DNA from: Alistipes sp.
Lineage (GTDB): Bacteria > Bacteroidota > Bacteroidia > Bacteroidales > Rikenellaceae
Direction of reading: 5' to 3'
NCBI GenBank assembly: GCA_029065825.1
Contig: JAIEHQ010000053.1
Span: forward strand, 1 to 35,503
Length of the DNA: 35,503 nucleotides
The number at the start of each line of letters is the position of its first letter. Positions within the stretch are counted from its first letter, which is position 1. The notes under the pieces were generated by a model. That model did no database searches, was not told the DNA's origin, and saw only the letters and a program-made list of their open reading frames with translations. Below, one piece after another: positions 1 to 9,463 of the stretch. The position numbers were made by a program, and so were the translations under genes.

Positions 1-49
1 GACGTGCTGGGCGAGAACAACCAGAAGCGCATCAACGACCTCTTCACGG
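1..49. repeat. 49-bp direct repeat, identical to 315-363 inside the M13 peptidase gene
   Basis: gacgtgctgggcgagaacaaccagaagcgcatcaacgacctcttcacgg occurs at 1-49 and at 315-363; identity ends at base 50/364. Confidence 0.95.
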
Positions 50-116
50 GGTGCTGTGCAGCGCCCCTCGGATCGCGTTATGATAGACTCAAAGCAGTTA
101 AATTCAATAACAACCG

Positions 117-2147
117 ATGAAAAAGATTCTTTTTGCGGCGACCGTGCTCTGCATGCTCGGTTGCCAGAACCGGACGGCGGAGACCACGCCGGCGATCGAC
201 CTGACCAATCTGGACCGGACGGTCGCACCCAACGAGAGCTTCTATCAGTTCGCCACCGGCGGCTGGCAGGCCAAGAACCCGCTGAAGCCCGAATTTTCGC
301 GTTACGGCGCATTCGACGTGCTGGGCGAGAACAACCAGAAGCGCATCAACGACCTCTTCACGGAGATGACGAAGCGGACCGCCGAACCGGGTTCGGTCGA
401 TCAGAAGATCTCCGACCTCTACAAGATGGGTCTCGACTCGGCGCGCCTGAATGCCGAGGGTGCCGAGTCGGTCAAGGCCGACCTGGAGGCGATCCTCGGA
501 CTGAAGGAGAAGAGCGAACTGACCCCGCTGCTGGCCCGCCTGCAGATGACCTCCTGCGCGCCGCTGTTCGGCTTCGGTCCCGAGGCCGATCTGAAGAACA
601 GCCAGGTCAATGCCCTTTACGTCAGCCAGTCGGGGCTAGGCATGGGCAACCGCGACTACTACCTCGATGCCGAGAACGAGTCGATCCGCGAGGCCTATAA
701 GACTTACCTCGACCGCATCTTCACGCTCGCCGGCATGGACCGCGAGCAGACCGACAAGGCGGTTGCCGCCGTGCTGCGCATCGAGACCGAACTGGCGCGC
801 CACATGTTCTCGAACGTCGAGCTGCGCGACCTGTCGCGTCAGTACAACCCGATGGCCGTGGCCGACATGAAGAAGAACTACCCGGCCATCGACTGGGACG
901 GACTGTTCGCCTATGCGGGCATCGCTCCCGAGCGTGCGATCGTCTGCCAGCCCGACTACATGGCCGCGATGAACGCGCTGATCGAGAACACCCCGGCCGA
1001 AGAGCTGTCCTACTACCTGGCGGCCCAGTACCTCGACGCTGCGGCTCCCTACCTGAGCGACGACTTCTACGCCGCCTCGTTCGACTTCTACGGCCGCACC
1101 ATGTCGGGTGCCGAGCAGCCCAAGCCGCGCTGGAAGCGCGCCATGTCGGTGCCTAACGGCTTCCTGGGCGAGGCTGTCGGCGAAATGTACGTCGAGCGCT
1201 ACTTCCCCGCCGAGGAGAAGGCCCGCGTGATGACCCTGGTCGAGAATCTGCGCACGGCGCTCGGCCAGCACATCGATCAGCTCGACTGGATGAGCGACGC
1301 GACGAAGGTGCGCGCCCGCGAGAAACTGGCCGCCTTCCGCGTGAAGATCGGCTACCCCGACAAGTGGAAGGACTACACGACCCTTGAGATCGACCCGACG
1401 CTCTCCTACTGGGAGAACATCCAGCGTGCGGGCGAGTGGTCCACGCGCGACCAGCTGGCCAAGGTCGATAAGGCGGTCGATCGCGACGAGTGGCACATGA
1501 CACCCCAGACGGTAAACGCCTACTACAACCCGACCACCAACGAGATCTGCTTCCCCGCCGCCATTCTCCAGCCGCCGTTCTACAACCCGACGGCCGACGA
1601 CGCGGTCAATTACGGTGCGATCGGCGTGGTGATCGGCCACGAGATGACGCACGGTTTCGACGACCAGGGCCGCCGCTTCGACAAGGACGGCAACATGAAC
1701 AACTGGTGGACCGATGAGGATACGGAGGCATTCAAGGCGAAGACCGACGTGCTGGTCGGACAGTTCGACGCGATCGAGGTGCTGCCCGCACGCGACGGCC
1801 AGCCCGCGCTGCACGCCAACGGTTCGCTCTCGCTGGGCGAGAACATCGCCGATCAGGGCGGTCTGCGCGTGGCTTTCACGGCGCTCAAGAACTCGCAGAA
1901 CGGCGTGGAGCCGGAGCCGATCGACGGCTTTACCGCTCCGCAGCGCTTCTATCTGGCCTACGCTGCCGTGTGGGGCCAGAACATCCGCGACGAGGAGATC
2001 GCCCGTCTGACCAAGCTCGACGTGCACTCGCTGGGCCGCTGGAGAGTCGATGCCACGCTGCGCAACCTCCAGGACTTCTACGATGCCTTCGGCATTACCG
2101 ACGGTGCCATGTTCCTGCCCGTCGAGGAGCGTGTGATTATCTGGTAA
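117..2147 (+). CDS. M13 family zinc metallopeptidase (neprilysin/PepO-like), predicted lipoprotein
   Basis: Lipobox MKKILFAATVLCMLGC; zinc motif VVIGHEMTHGFDDQGRRFDKDGN; NAYYNPTTNEICFPAAILQPPFY; second motif GENIADQGG. Confidence 0.95.
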   Translation: MKKILFAATVLCMLGCQNRTAETTPAIDLTNLDRTVAPNESFYQFATGGWQAKNPLKPEFSRYGAFDVLGENNQKRINDLFTEMTKRTAEPGSVDQKISDLYKMGLDSARLNAEGAESVKADLEAILGLKEKSELTPLLARLQMTSCAPLFGFGPEADLKNSQVNALYVSQSGLGMGNRDYYLDAENESIREAYKTYLDRIFTLAGMDREQTDKAVAAVLRIETELARHMFSNVELRDLSRQYNPMAVADMKKNYPAIDWDGLFAYAGIAPERAIVCQPDYMAAMNALIENTPAEELSYYLAAQYLDAAAPYLSDDFYAASFDFYGRTMSGAEQPKPRWKRAMSVPNGFLGEAVGEMYVERYFPAEEKARVMTLVENLRTALGQHIDQLDWMSDATKVRAREKLAAFRVKIGYPDKWKDYTTLEIDPTLSYWENIQRAGEWSTRDQLAKVDKAVDRDEWHMTPQTVNAYYNPTTNEICFPAAILQPPFYNPTADDAVNYGAIGVVIGHEMTHGFDDQGRRFDKDGNMNNWWTDEDTEAFKAKTDVLVGQFDAIEVLPARDGQPALHANGSLSLGENIADQGGLRVAFTALKNSQNGVEPEPIDGFTAPQRFYLAYAAVWGQNIRDEEIARLTKLDVHSLGRWRVDATLRNLQDFYDAFGITDGAMFLPVEERVIIW

Positions 2148-2173
2148 TTCCTTTATCGGGAGATTTCGATCCG

Positions 2174-2212
2174 GCGTTCCGGGCCTCGCACGAGGCCCGG
2201 AACGCTTTTTTT
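2174..2212 (+). terminator. Rho-independent terminator after the M13 peptidase
   Basis: gcgttccgggcctcg-ca-cgaggcccggaacgc followed by ttttttt. Confidence 0.9.
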
Positions 2213-2271
2213 GCCTTTTCGGGAGGTTTTCCGACTATTTCTTTCTTTGCGCGATAATATTGTCCGATTCG

Positions 2272-2303
2272 TTTGGAAAATAGGAATTAAAAGGTTATAT
2301 TTG
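2272..2303 (+). promoter_or_regulatory. Bacteroidota-type promoter, TTTG-N20-TATATTTG
   Basis: TTTG at 2272-2275, TATATTTG at 2296-2303, 20-nt spacer, upstream of the 2399 lipoprotein gene. Confidence 0.75.
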
Positions 2304-2398
2304 TAAACACACGACAATAATCCTCCTCCCACCCTTTCTCGTAGCCTCGCGTTCGTCGGGGGCCGGAGGTTTTTATTAACCTTAAAAACCTTGTCTTC

Positions 2399-3187
2399 AT
2401 GAAACATTATTTATTGTACGCCTTTCTGACCGGTGCGTTTCTGCTGTCCGGCTGCGAAAAAGAAGAGCGTGAGGGAAATTACAAGGGTTTCGCTTCTGAT
2501 TACAGCATCGTCCATTATGTGGATGGGGATCTTGAGGTCCGTCAGGACAGCTACTATCCCGGACAGCTGGTGCAGGATGCGCCCGTTCCTGTCGCGTTGT
2601 TTGTCTCCTGGACCGTTACGAAGGATTACCTGGCACCGGAACTCTCCGATCCGGAGCGTTCGGACCATCCCTGTGAGCCGGCCAATACGGAGGAGTTCCG
2701 TGCGATCGCGGCCCGCAACGGCGATGTGCCTTCTTTCGAGAAATGCCATTGGAGCGGAGCGCCCATTTATATGATCTATGATGCAGGCAACGCGCTGTCC
2801 GACAACTTTACCTCGCTGCATCTTACCTGCGACACGGCATGGGACGAGTCGCATCCTGCGGGCGCGCCGCTGGACGATCTGGTGACGGTGGAGTTCGAGT
2901 CCTATGCGGATAAAATCGCCGAGCCGAACAACTGGCACGACTTTCGGCGGCGCTATCGTTTGAGCGAACTTCCCTCCGATGCCATGCGGATGGTGGCTCT
3001 CTATTCGCATAGCGACAATTATCCGTACGACGAACGTCCGTGCCTGTGTGTGATTTTCGACGAGGCCGTCGATTTCCCGGGTTCGCGCAAGCTGACTCTG
3101 ACGCTGGCTGCGGCCGACGGGCGCACGTGGAGCGCTTCGTGCGGCGTGCGGGCCGACGGTACCAAGCAGGTCATTACCTATCCTTGA
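2399..3187 (+). CDS. Hypothetical lipoprotein
   Basis: MKHYLLYAFLTGAFLLSGCEKEE lipobox; own promoter and terminator; no family recognised. Confidence 0.8.
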   Translation: MKHYLLYAFLTGAFLLSGCEKEEREGNYKGFASDYSIVHYVDGDLEVRQDSYYPGQLVQDAPVPVALFVSWTVTKDYLAPELSDPERSDHPCEPANTEEFRAIAARNGDVPSFEKCHWSGAPIYMIYDAGNALSDNFTSLHLTCDTAWDESHPAGAPLDDLVTVEFESYADKIAEPNNWHDFRRRYRLSELPSDAMRMVALYSHSDNYPYDERPCLCVIFDEAVDFPGSRKLTLTLAAADGRTWSASCGVRADGTKQVITYP

Positions 3188-3208
3188 TCCCCTGTCAGGG
3201 ATAGTGAG

Positions 3209-3241
3209 GCGGCGGCAACCGATGTTGCTGCCGCTTTTTTT
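3209..3241 (+). terminator. Rho-independent terminator
   Basis: gcggcggcaac-cgat-gttgctgccgc (one G-U pair) followed by ttttttt. Confidence 0.85.
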
Positions 3242-3380
3242 GCCCGCCGTGCGCGGATGCGGCCGAGGCTCTTTTCTTCGAAGAATCGCAGTGGCCGGAG
3301 TCCGCAGCGGGGGAGTGGGTATAAAATCGTATTTTCGGTCCGGCGCGGAGTGTCGGGGCGGATCGTGCTCCCCTTTTGTC

Positions 3381-3388
3381 TATCTTTG
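3381..3388 (+). promoter_or_regulatory. -7 box TATCTTTG upstream of the porin gene
   Basis: TATCTTTG about 53 nt before ATG 3442. Confidence 0.55.
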
Positions 3389-3441
3389 TCGGTGCGGAAG
3401 GTATTTCCGCGTGCATACGGAACCCCAAAGATAAAGAAGAG

Positions 3442-4569
3442 ATGAAAAACTATCGTTTGAAAGGATGTGCGGCCGTCTGGGCCGTTTTGGCCATGTGCGC
3501 GCCGCTGACGGCTGCGCGCGCCGAAGTGCCGTCGGTGGCCGCCGGGTCGCCTGCGGAGGCATACGCCCCCTTTGCGGGGGGCGGGGAGATTCATGTGGTG
3601 CCCTGCGATCCCGCCCGCGAGCAGGCGGGCGAGGTGCCTCCCGTGACGCTCGACCTCCACGGAGGGCTGCGGGCCAAGTTCGAGTGGCAGCCCGGCGAGG
3701 GCAACGCCCGCTTCCAGGTGCGCAACGCCCGGCTGAGCGCGGCCGGCGAGATCTACCGGAAGTTCTCCTACTGCATGGAGCTGGATCTTTCGGACGAGGG
3801 GCAGATCAAGTTGGTCAATGCCTACCTCGGCGGTCGGATTTATAAGGGGCTCAAGTTCGATATCGGCTACCTGCGCATCCCCTTCACGATCGATGCCCAC
3901 CGGGCGCCCCATGCGCAGCTGTTCGCCAACCGTTCGTTCGTCGCCAAGGCGGGCGGCATGCGCGACGTGGGAGCCGTGCTGGGGTGGAGCTTCGGACGCA
4001 AGGTGCCGATCGTGCTTCAGGCCGGCATGTTCAACGATGCGGGCACCGCCCAGAAGGATTACTGGACGGGCCGCTTCGGGTATGCGGGCAAGATGATCGT
4101 CGGGGTGCTGCCGTCGCTGAATTTCGTCGCCTCCTGGCGGACGACCCGTCCGGCCGACGTGCGCATGCACCTCTACAATGCGGGCTGCACCTTCCGCTCG
4201 GGCGGCTGGATCGTCGAGGCGGAGTACCTGCGCAAGGAGTACGGGGGCGGGGCCTTCGAGGGGGTCGATGCCTTCGACGGATTCTTCGGCTACGACCTGC
4301 CGCTGCGGCGCGTGTTCCGCAAGATGTCGTTCCTCGGGCGCTACGACTATATGGACAAACACAGCAGCGGCCGTCCCGGTGCCGACGGGGTGCTGGTGGC
4401 CGACGATGCCCGCCGCCACCGCCTGACGGCGGGGCTGACTTTCAGTCTGGCGCTTCCCTTCACGGCCGATATCCGGCTCAACTACGAGAAATATCTCTAC
4501 GCGCATGACGTAACGCCGAAGGCCTCCGAGCACGACAAGGTCGTGGTGGAGTTCGTGGCCCATTTCTGA
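3442..4569 (+). CDS. Outer-membrane porin, phosphate-selective porin O/P-like
   Basis: Signal peptide MKNYRLKGCAAVWAVLAMCAPLTAARA; beta-rich protein with LHGGLRAKFEW, YLRIPFTID, terminal aromatic F. Start trimmed from ORF start 3376. Confidence 0.75.
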   Translation: MKNYRLKGCAAVWAVLAMCAPLTAARAEVPSVAAGSPAEAYAPFAGGGEIHVVPCDPAREQAGEVPPVTLDLHGGLRAKFEWQPGEGNARFQVRNARLSAAGEIYRKFSYCMELDLSDEGQIKLVNAYLGGRIYKGLKFDIGYLRIPFTIDAHRAPHAQLFANRSFVAKAGGMRDVGAVLGWSFGRKVPIVLQAGMFNDAGTAQKDYWTGRFGYAGKMIVGVLPSLNFVASWRTTRPADVRMHLYNAGCTFRSGGWIVEAEYLRKEYGGGAFEGVDAFDGFFGYDLPLRRVFRKMSFLGRYDYMDKHSSGRPGADGVLVADDARRHRLTAGLTFSLALPFTADIRLNYEKYLYAHDVTPKASEHDKVVVEFVAHF

Positions 4570-4599
4570 CGGGTGCCGCGGCGGTCGGCCGATACGAAA

Positions 4600-4632
4600 A
4601 GCCCGCGATCGTATGATCGCGGGCTTGCTTTT
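4600..4632. terminator. Bidirectional terminator between convergent porin and thioredoxin genes
   Basis: agcccgcgatc-gtat-gatcgcgggct, A tract on the left and T-rich on the right. Confidence 0.8.
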
Positions 4633-4646
4633 TCCGTGCGGCGGGG

Positions 4647-5069
4647 TCAGCGCTCCTCGCCGGGCTGCCCGACGATGCGGAGCAGGGCCGCCTCGAAGGC
4701 CGCGGGCGACAGCGCCCCGGAGATCGTTCCCCGGAGCCGGCCTTCGGTGTCGAGGATCAGGCAGGTCGGCACGGCCCGCACGCCGTAGCTGCGGGCGAGC
4801 GAACGTCCCGCCGGCTTGTCGATGTCGAATTTGCCCGCGACCGCATAGCGCTCCATCAGCGCTGCGATGTCGGGCCGCGAGAAGACCTCGCGCTCCATCT
4901 TTTTGCAGGGTCCGCACCAGGTGGCGTAGAGATCGATGAAGACCAGTTTGTCGGCTGCGGCGGCCTTGCGGCGCAGCGCATCGGCCGAGACATCGCGGAA
5001 GCGTACCTGGGCTTCGGCCGTCGCGAGGCAGCCGAGTGCGAAGAGCAGCAGCAGGATCGTTTTTTTCAT
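4647..5069 (-). CDS. Secreted thioredoxin-family protein
   Basis: Signal peptide MKKTILLLLFALGCLATAEA; FIDLYATWCGPCKKME; cis-Pro AVPTCLILD. Confidence 0.9.
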   Translation of the reverse strand: MKKTILLLLFALGCLATAEAQVRFRDVSADALRRKAAAADKLVFIDLYATWCGPCKKMEREVFSRPDIAALMERYAVAGKFDIDKPAGRSLARSYGVRAVPTCLILDTEGRLRGTISGALSPAAFEAALLRIVGQPGEER

Positions 5070-5110
5070 GAAGGTTCGCTTTTTTTAGGTAAGGAAACAC
5101 GCGGCAACAA

Positions 5111-6139
5111 TCATTCCGCGCCGTGTCCGGCGGTCGAGAGTAGGCCGCAGGCCGCCTGTATGTCCTCCCCGCGCGAGGCGCGGATGGTGGTGTGGATCCC
5201 TTTGGCGGTCAGTGCGTCGCGGAAGGCGGTCATCGCCCGGTCGTCGGGCGAGAAGTAGGGCGAGCCGGGGATCTTGTGAAAGCGGATCAGGTTGATGCGG
5301 CACTTCACGCCGTCGAGCAGCCGGCACAGCTCGCGTATGTGGCGTGGCGAGTCGTTGCGGCCGCTGAGGACGATGTATTCGAACGAGACGCGCCGCTGGT
5401 GGCTGAAGTCGTGGCGGCGCAGGATGTCGATGACCGAGCGGATCGGCCATGCCCGTTCGACGGGCATGATCTCGGCCCGCTCCTCGGCGAAGGGGTTGTG
5501 GAGGCTGACGGCCAGGTGGACTCCTGTGGCGCGCAGGAAGCGGTCGAGCTGCGGCGCTACGCCCGAGGTCGAGACCGTGATGCGGGTGGGCGACCAGCCG
5601 AAGCCCCAGTCGGAGGTAAGTATTTCGAGCGTTTCGAGCACGTTGTCGGTGTTGTCCAGCGGCTCGCCCATTCCCATGAAGACCAGGTTGGTCAGCCGTT
5701 CGCGCTCGGGCAGGGCGCCGATCTGGTTGAGGATCTCGTGGGGCGAGAGCGAATGCCGGAGCCCCTGGCGGCCCGTCGCGCAGAAGCGGCAGCCCATGCG
5801 GCAGCCCGCCTGCGAGGAGACGCAGAGCGTGGCCCGCTCGCCGTCGGGGATGTAGGCCGATTCGACGTAGGCCCCCTCGAGGGTGCGGTAGAGGTATTTT
5901 TTCGTGCCGTCCTGGGAGATGCTCTCCTTTTCGGGGGGCGTGGTTCCTGCGTGGAACTCGCGGGCGAGCAGGTCGCGGTGGCGCAGCGAGAGGTTGCTCA
6001 TCGCGGCGATGTCGGGCACGTGGCGGTCGTAGAGCCAGCGGGCGATCTGCCGGGCTGCGAAACGGGGCATCTCCAGCCGGTTGCAGAGCGCCTCCAGCCG
6101 GGCGAGCGTCATGCCGTACAGGGGAGTGGATTGGGTCAT
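5111..6139 (-). CDS. rlmN: 23S rRNA (adenine2503-C2)-methyltransferase RlmN
   Basis: Radical SAM CRMGCRFC; GMGEPLDN; ITVSTSGVAP; C-terminal RASRGEDIQAACGLL. Start MTQSTPLYGM chosen over ORF start 6196. Confidence 0.95.
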   Translation of the reverse strand: MTQSTPLYGMTLARLEALCNRLEMPRFAARQIARWLYDRHVPDIAAMSNLSLRHRDLLAREFHAGTTPPEKESISQDGTKKYLYRTLEGAYVESAYIPDGERATLCVSSQAGCRMGCRFCATGRQGLRHSLSPHEILNQIGALPERERLTNLVFMGMGEPLDNTDNVLETLEILTSDWGFGWSPTRITVSTSGVAPQLDRFLRATGVHLAVSLHNPFAEERAEIMPVERAWPIRSVIDILRRHDFSHQRRVSFEYIVLSGRNDSPRHIRELCRLLDGVKCRINLIRFHKIPGSPYFSPDDRAMTAFRDALTAKGIHTTIRASRGEDIQAACGLLSTAGHGAE

Positions 6140-6193
6140 GCGGATGTGGTTCTTTCGTGCGGGACGCGGGCTGCCGCCTCTGTCGCCGCCGGG

Positions 6194-6201
6194 CAAAATT
6201 A
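6194..6201 (-). promoter_or_regulatory. -7 box TAATTTTG for rlmN
   Basis: caaaatta on + strand reads TAATTTTG on -, about 55 nt upstream of rlmN ATG. Confidence 0.45.
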
Positions 6202-6254
6202 GTTAAAAAACGAAGATTTTCGGTGCGGATGGGGCGATTTTGAATTTTTATGTC

Positions 6255-6262
6255 TATATTTG
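6255..6262 (+). promoter_or_regulatory. -7 box TATATTTG for the tonB-family gene
   Basis: TATATTTG about 71 nt upstream of ATG 6334. Confidence 0.55.
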
Positions 6263-6333
6263 TCGGTAGATAGCGTGCCTTGCGGTACGATACGGATGCG
6301 ATTTGCAGTTATTAATCGAAGAAAACATATTTT

Positions 6334-7014
6334 ATGGAAATCAAGAAAACACCGAAAGCCGACGGAGAGAACAAGCGCGGTCTGTTTCTCGAAATCGGGT
6401 TGATCGTCGCTCTGGCTCTGGTGATCCTGGCTTTCTCCATTACGCCCAAGGAGCACCGCATCGAGAAAATCGACGTGGGCTACATGCCTGTCGAGACGGA
6501 GATCATGGAGATCACGCGTCAGGACCAGAAGCCGCCCGAGGCTCCCAAGAAGGTCGATATGAACGTGCTGAGCGACATGCTGGATATCGTGACCAACGAC
6601 ACCAAGATCGAGACCGAGATCTCGTTCGAGGAGTTCAACGAGGACGAGGCCATCGAGATCGCACCCGTTCAGGAGGAGGAGATCATCGAGGAGGAGATCT
6701 TCGTGACGGCCGAGAAGATGCCGAGCTTCATGGGCGGCGATCTGAGCGCTTTCAACAAATGGGTGCAGGCACGTGTGAAGTATCCCGCCATCGCGCAGGA
6801 GAACGGCATCGCCGGCAAGGTGTTCGTGAAGTTCGTGGTCGAGAAGGACGGCACGCTGAGCAAGATCGAGGTGCTGCGCTCGCCCGACAAGTCGCTTTCG
6901 GACGAGGTGATCCGCATTCTGAAGACTTCGCCCAAGTGGGAGCCCGCCATGCAGCGCAACCGGCCGGTGCGTCTGACCTTTACCATGCCGGTCAATTTCC
7001 AGATCATGGACTAA
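6334..7014 (+). CDS. TonB-family energy transducer protein
   Basis: Single N-terminal TM helix; acidic linker; C-terminal VKYPAIAQENGIAGKVFVKFVVEKDGTLSKIEVLRSPD...WEPAMQRNRPVRLTFTMPVNF. Confidence 0.93.
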   Translation: MEIKKTPKADGENKRGLFLEIGLIVALALVILAFSITPKEHRIEKIDVGYMPVETEIMEITRQDQKPPEAPKKVDMNVLSDMLDIVTNDTKIETEISFEEFNEDEAIEIAPVQEEEIIEEEIFVTAEKMPSFMGGDLSAFNKWVQARVKYPAIAQENGIAGKVFVKFVVEKDGTLSKIEVLRSPDKSLSDEVIRILKTSPKWEPAMQRNRPVRLTFTMPVNFQIMD

Positions 7015-7040
7015 CCTCCGCTCCGGCGGATTCGATAATC

Positions 7041-7074
7041 AAGGGCATCTTCGCGAAGAGGGTGCCCTTGTTTT
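7041..7074 (+). terminator. Terminator after the tonB-family gene
   Basis: aagggca...tgccctt stem with interior pairing tctt/aaga, followed by gtttt. Confidence 0.7.
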
Positions 7075-7114
7075 CAATCAGATGGGATCGCTGTTTGGAT
7101 TTTATAATTGAAAA

Positions 7115-7522
7115 ATGGATATGAAAAAGACTTTGATATTTACTTTGGGAATAATAACCGGTGTTTTTCTGACATTTGTAGGACTCTTTATTGTAGGGAT
7201 TAATAAATCCAATAATAATGGAATTACTATGTTCGAAGAGCCTGGGGAGGTCATTATGGCAGATCAATTTAAGATTTTTCAGGTGTTAGAACCGCACGTT
7301 GCTCTTGCTAATGCAGAAGATAGTAGTTTATCTTTATCTTCTATATCTTTTTTTAATGGCCCTATCGTATTATTTGTAAATCATACTGGAAAATATTATT
7401 ACGATGATGAGATCATTAAAGTCCCTCAGGGAAAATGTGTAAGACAAATAGGTATATATAATTATATGAACAGAGCAGGTGGGGTTAAGACTGTTCCTGT
7501 TGTTTGTATGATGGATATTTAA
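7115..7522 (+). CDS. Hypothetical membrane-anchored protein, AT-rich gene
   Basis: MKKTLIFTLGIITGVFLTFVGLFIVGI N-terminal TM/signal anchor; base composition clearly lower GC than flanking genes. Confidence 0.7.
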   Translation: MDMKKTLIFTLGIITGVFLTFVGLFIVGINKSNNNGITMFEEPGEVIMADQFKIFQVLEPHVALANAEDSSLSLSSISFFNGPIVLFVNHTGKYYYDDEIIKVPQGKCVRQIGIYNYMNRAGGVKTVPVVCMMDI

Positions 7523-7540
7523 ATTAGCATTCTTTATATT

Positions 7541-8779
7541 TTGACACAGAACGATAGTAAAAATACGAAAGATACGGCTGCGCCGGGCGCTCCGGCGGCC
7601 GATGCCGGACGATCGGAGCGGGCGGTGCTGGTGGCCGTGGTGTGCGACCGGCAGGATGCCCGCCGCACGGAGGAGTACCTCGACGAGCTGGAGTTTCTGG
7701 CCGAGACGGCTGGGATCGAGACCGTGCGCCGCATCACGCAGCGGCTGCCGCAGCCCTCGTCGCGCATCTACGTGGGGCCGGGCAAGCTGGAGGAGATTGC
7801 CGACTACTGCCGCGAGCAGGAGATCGATGTGGTGATCTTCGACGACGAGCTGTCGCCGTCGCAGACCCGCAACATCGAGGCGGCGATGCCCTGCCGGATT
7901 CTGGACCGCACGCGCCTGATTCTCGACATTTTCCTTTCGCGTGCGCGGACGGCATACGCCAAGACCCAGGTGCAGCTGGCCAACTACCAGTACATGTTGC
8001 CCCGGCTCTCGGGCATGTGGACCCACCTGGAGCGGCAGCGCGGCGGTACGGGTACGCGCGGCGGCGCGGGCGAGCGCGAGATCGAGACCGACCGGCGCAT
8101 CGTGCGCAACCGCATCAGCAAGCTCAAGGAGGATCTCCAGAAGATCGACCGGCAGATGGCCGTGCAGCGCTCGAACCGGGGATCGCTCGTGCGGGTGGCG
8201 CTGGTGGGCTATACCAACGTCGGCAAATCGACGCTGATGAACCTGCTCTCGAAGAGCGACGTTTTCGCCGAGAACAAGCTCTTCGCCACGCTCGACACGA
8301 CGGTGCGCAAGGTGGTCTTCGACAACCTGCCGTTCCTGCTCTCCGATACAGTCGGATTCATCCGCAAGCTGCCCACCGAGCTGGTCGAGTCGTTCAAATC
8401 GACGCTCGACGAGGTGCGCGAGGCCGATCTGCTGCTGCACGTGGTCGATGTCTCCCACCCGCAGTTCGAGGATCAGATCGCCGTCGTGAAGCAGACCCTG
8501 CAGGAGATCGGTGCGGGCGAAAAGCCGGTATATCTCGTCTTCAATAAGGTCGATGCCTACACCTGCGTGGAGAAGGATCCCGACGACCTGACACCTCCCA
8601 CGCGGGAGAACCTCTCGCTCGATGAGCTGCGGCGGAGCTGGATCGCGCAGGCCAACACCCCCTGCATCTTCATCTCGGCCGTCGAGAAGATCAATGTCGA
8701 GAAGCTGCGCACGGACCTCTACGGCATGATCCGCGAAATCCATGCGGGACGCTACCCGTTCAACAATTTCCTCTATTGA
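7541..8779 (+). CDS. hflX: GTPase HflX (TTG start)
   Basis: VGPGKLEEIADYC; VIFDDELSPSQTRNIE; LPRLSGMWTHLERQRGGTGTRGGAGEREIETDRR; G1 GYTNVGKST; DTVGFIRKLP; FNKVD. Confidence 0.95.
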   Translation: MTQNDSKNTKDTAAPGAPAADAGRSERAVLVAVVCDRQDARRTEEYLDELEFLAETAGIETVRRITQRLPQPSSRIYVGPGKLEEIADYCREQEIDVVIFDDELSPSQTRNIEAAMPCRILDRTRLILDIFLSRARTAYAKTQVQLANYQYMLPRLSGMWTHLERQRGGTGTRGGAGEREIETDRRIVRNRISKLKEDLQKIDRQMAVQRSNRGSLVRVALVGYTNVGKSTLMNLLSKSDVFAENKLFATLDTTVRKVVFDNLPFLLSDTVGFIRKLPTELVESFKSTLDEVREADLLLHVVDVSHPQFEDQIAVVKQTLQEIGAGEKPVYLVFNKVDAYTCVEKDPDDLTPPTRENLSLDELRRSWIAQANTPCIFISAVEKINVEKLRTDLYGMIREIHAGRYPFNNFLY

Positions 8780-8801
8780 CAAACCCTCAAAAACGACACT
8801 T

Positions 8802-9455
8802 ATGCTGCACATTCTCAACCAGCAGAATACCCTGCTCAACAAATTCATCGCCGAGATCCGCGACCGTTCGGTCCAGCAGGATTCGATGCGCTTCCGCCGC
8901 AATCTGGAGCGTATCGGCGAAGTGACGGCCTACGAAATATCGCGGACGATGAACTACGAGCCGCGCACGGTCGAGACTCCGCTGGGCGAGGCCGTCGTGC
9001 AGTGCATCTCCGACCGGGTGGTGCTGGCCACCATCCTCCGGGCGGGACTTCCGTTCCATCAGGGCTTTCTGAACTACTTCGACGATGCGCAGAACGCCTT
9101 CGTCTCGGCCTACCGCAAGAGCAAGAAGGACGGTACGTTTACCGTCAAGGTCGAGTATATCTCGTGCGGCGACCTGGAGGGCAAGACCCTGCTGCTGGTC
9201 GATCCGATGCTGGCCACCGGATCGTCGCTCGTACTGGCCTGGGAGGCGCTCTGCGAGCGGGGCGGCATGCCGGCCCACACCCACATCGCTTCGGTCATCG
9301 CCAGCGAGCAGGGGGTGGATTACGTGATGAAGAACATGCCGCGCGAGCATGTCTCGATCTGGTGCGCGGCCGTCGATGAGGAGCTTACCTCGCGCGCCTA
9401 CATCGTTCCGGGCATCGGCGATGCCGGCGACCTGGCCTACGGCGAAAAGATCTGA
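8802..9455 (+). CDS. upp: Uracil phosphoribosyltransferase
   Basis: PRPP-binding loop LLLVDPMLATGSSLVLA; LRAGLPFHQGFLNYFD; C-terminal IVPGIGDAGDLAYGEK. Confidence 0.93.
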   Translation: MLHILNQQNTLLNKFIAEIRDRSVQQDSMRFRRNLERIGEVTAYEISRTMNYEPRTVETPLGEAVVQCISDRVVLATILRAGLPFHQGFLNYFDDAQNAFVSAYRKSKKDGTFTVKVEYISCGDLEGKTLLLVDPMLATGSSLVLAWEALCERGGMPAHTHIASVIASEQGVDYVMKNMPREHVSIWCAAVDEELTSRAYIVPGIGDAGDLAYGEKI

Positions 9456-9463
9456 TTCCGGCA

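Noticed and set aside
3178-5100. 640-aa minus-strand ORF
   Set aside because: Covers the porin gene antisense and the thioredoxin gene out of frame; no domain
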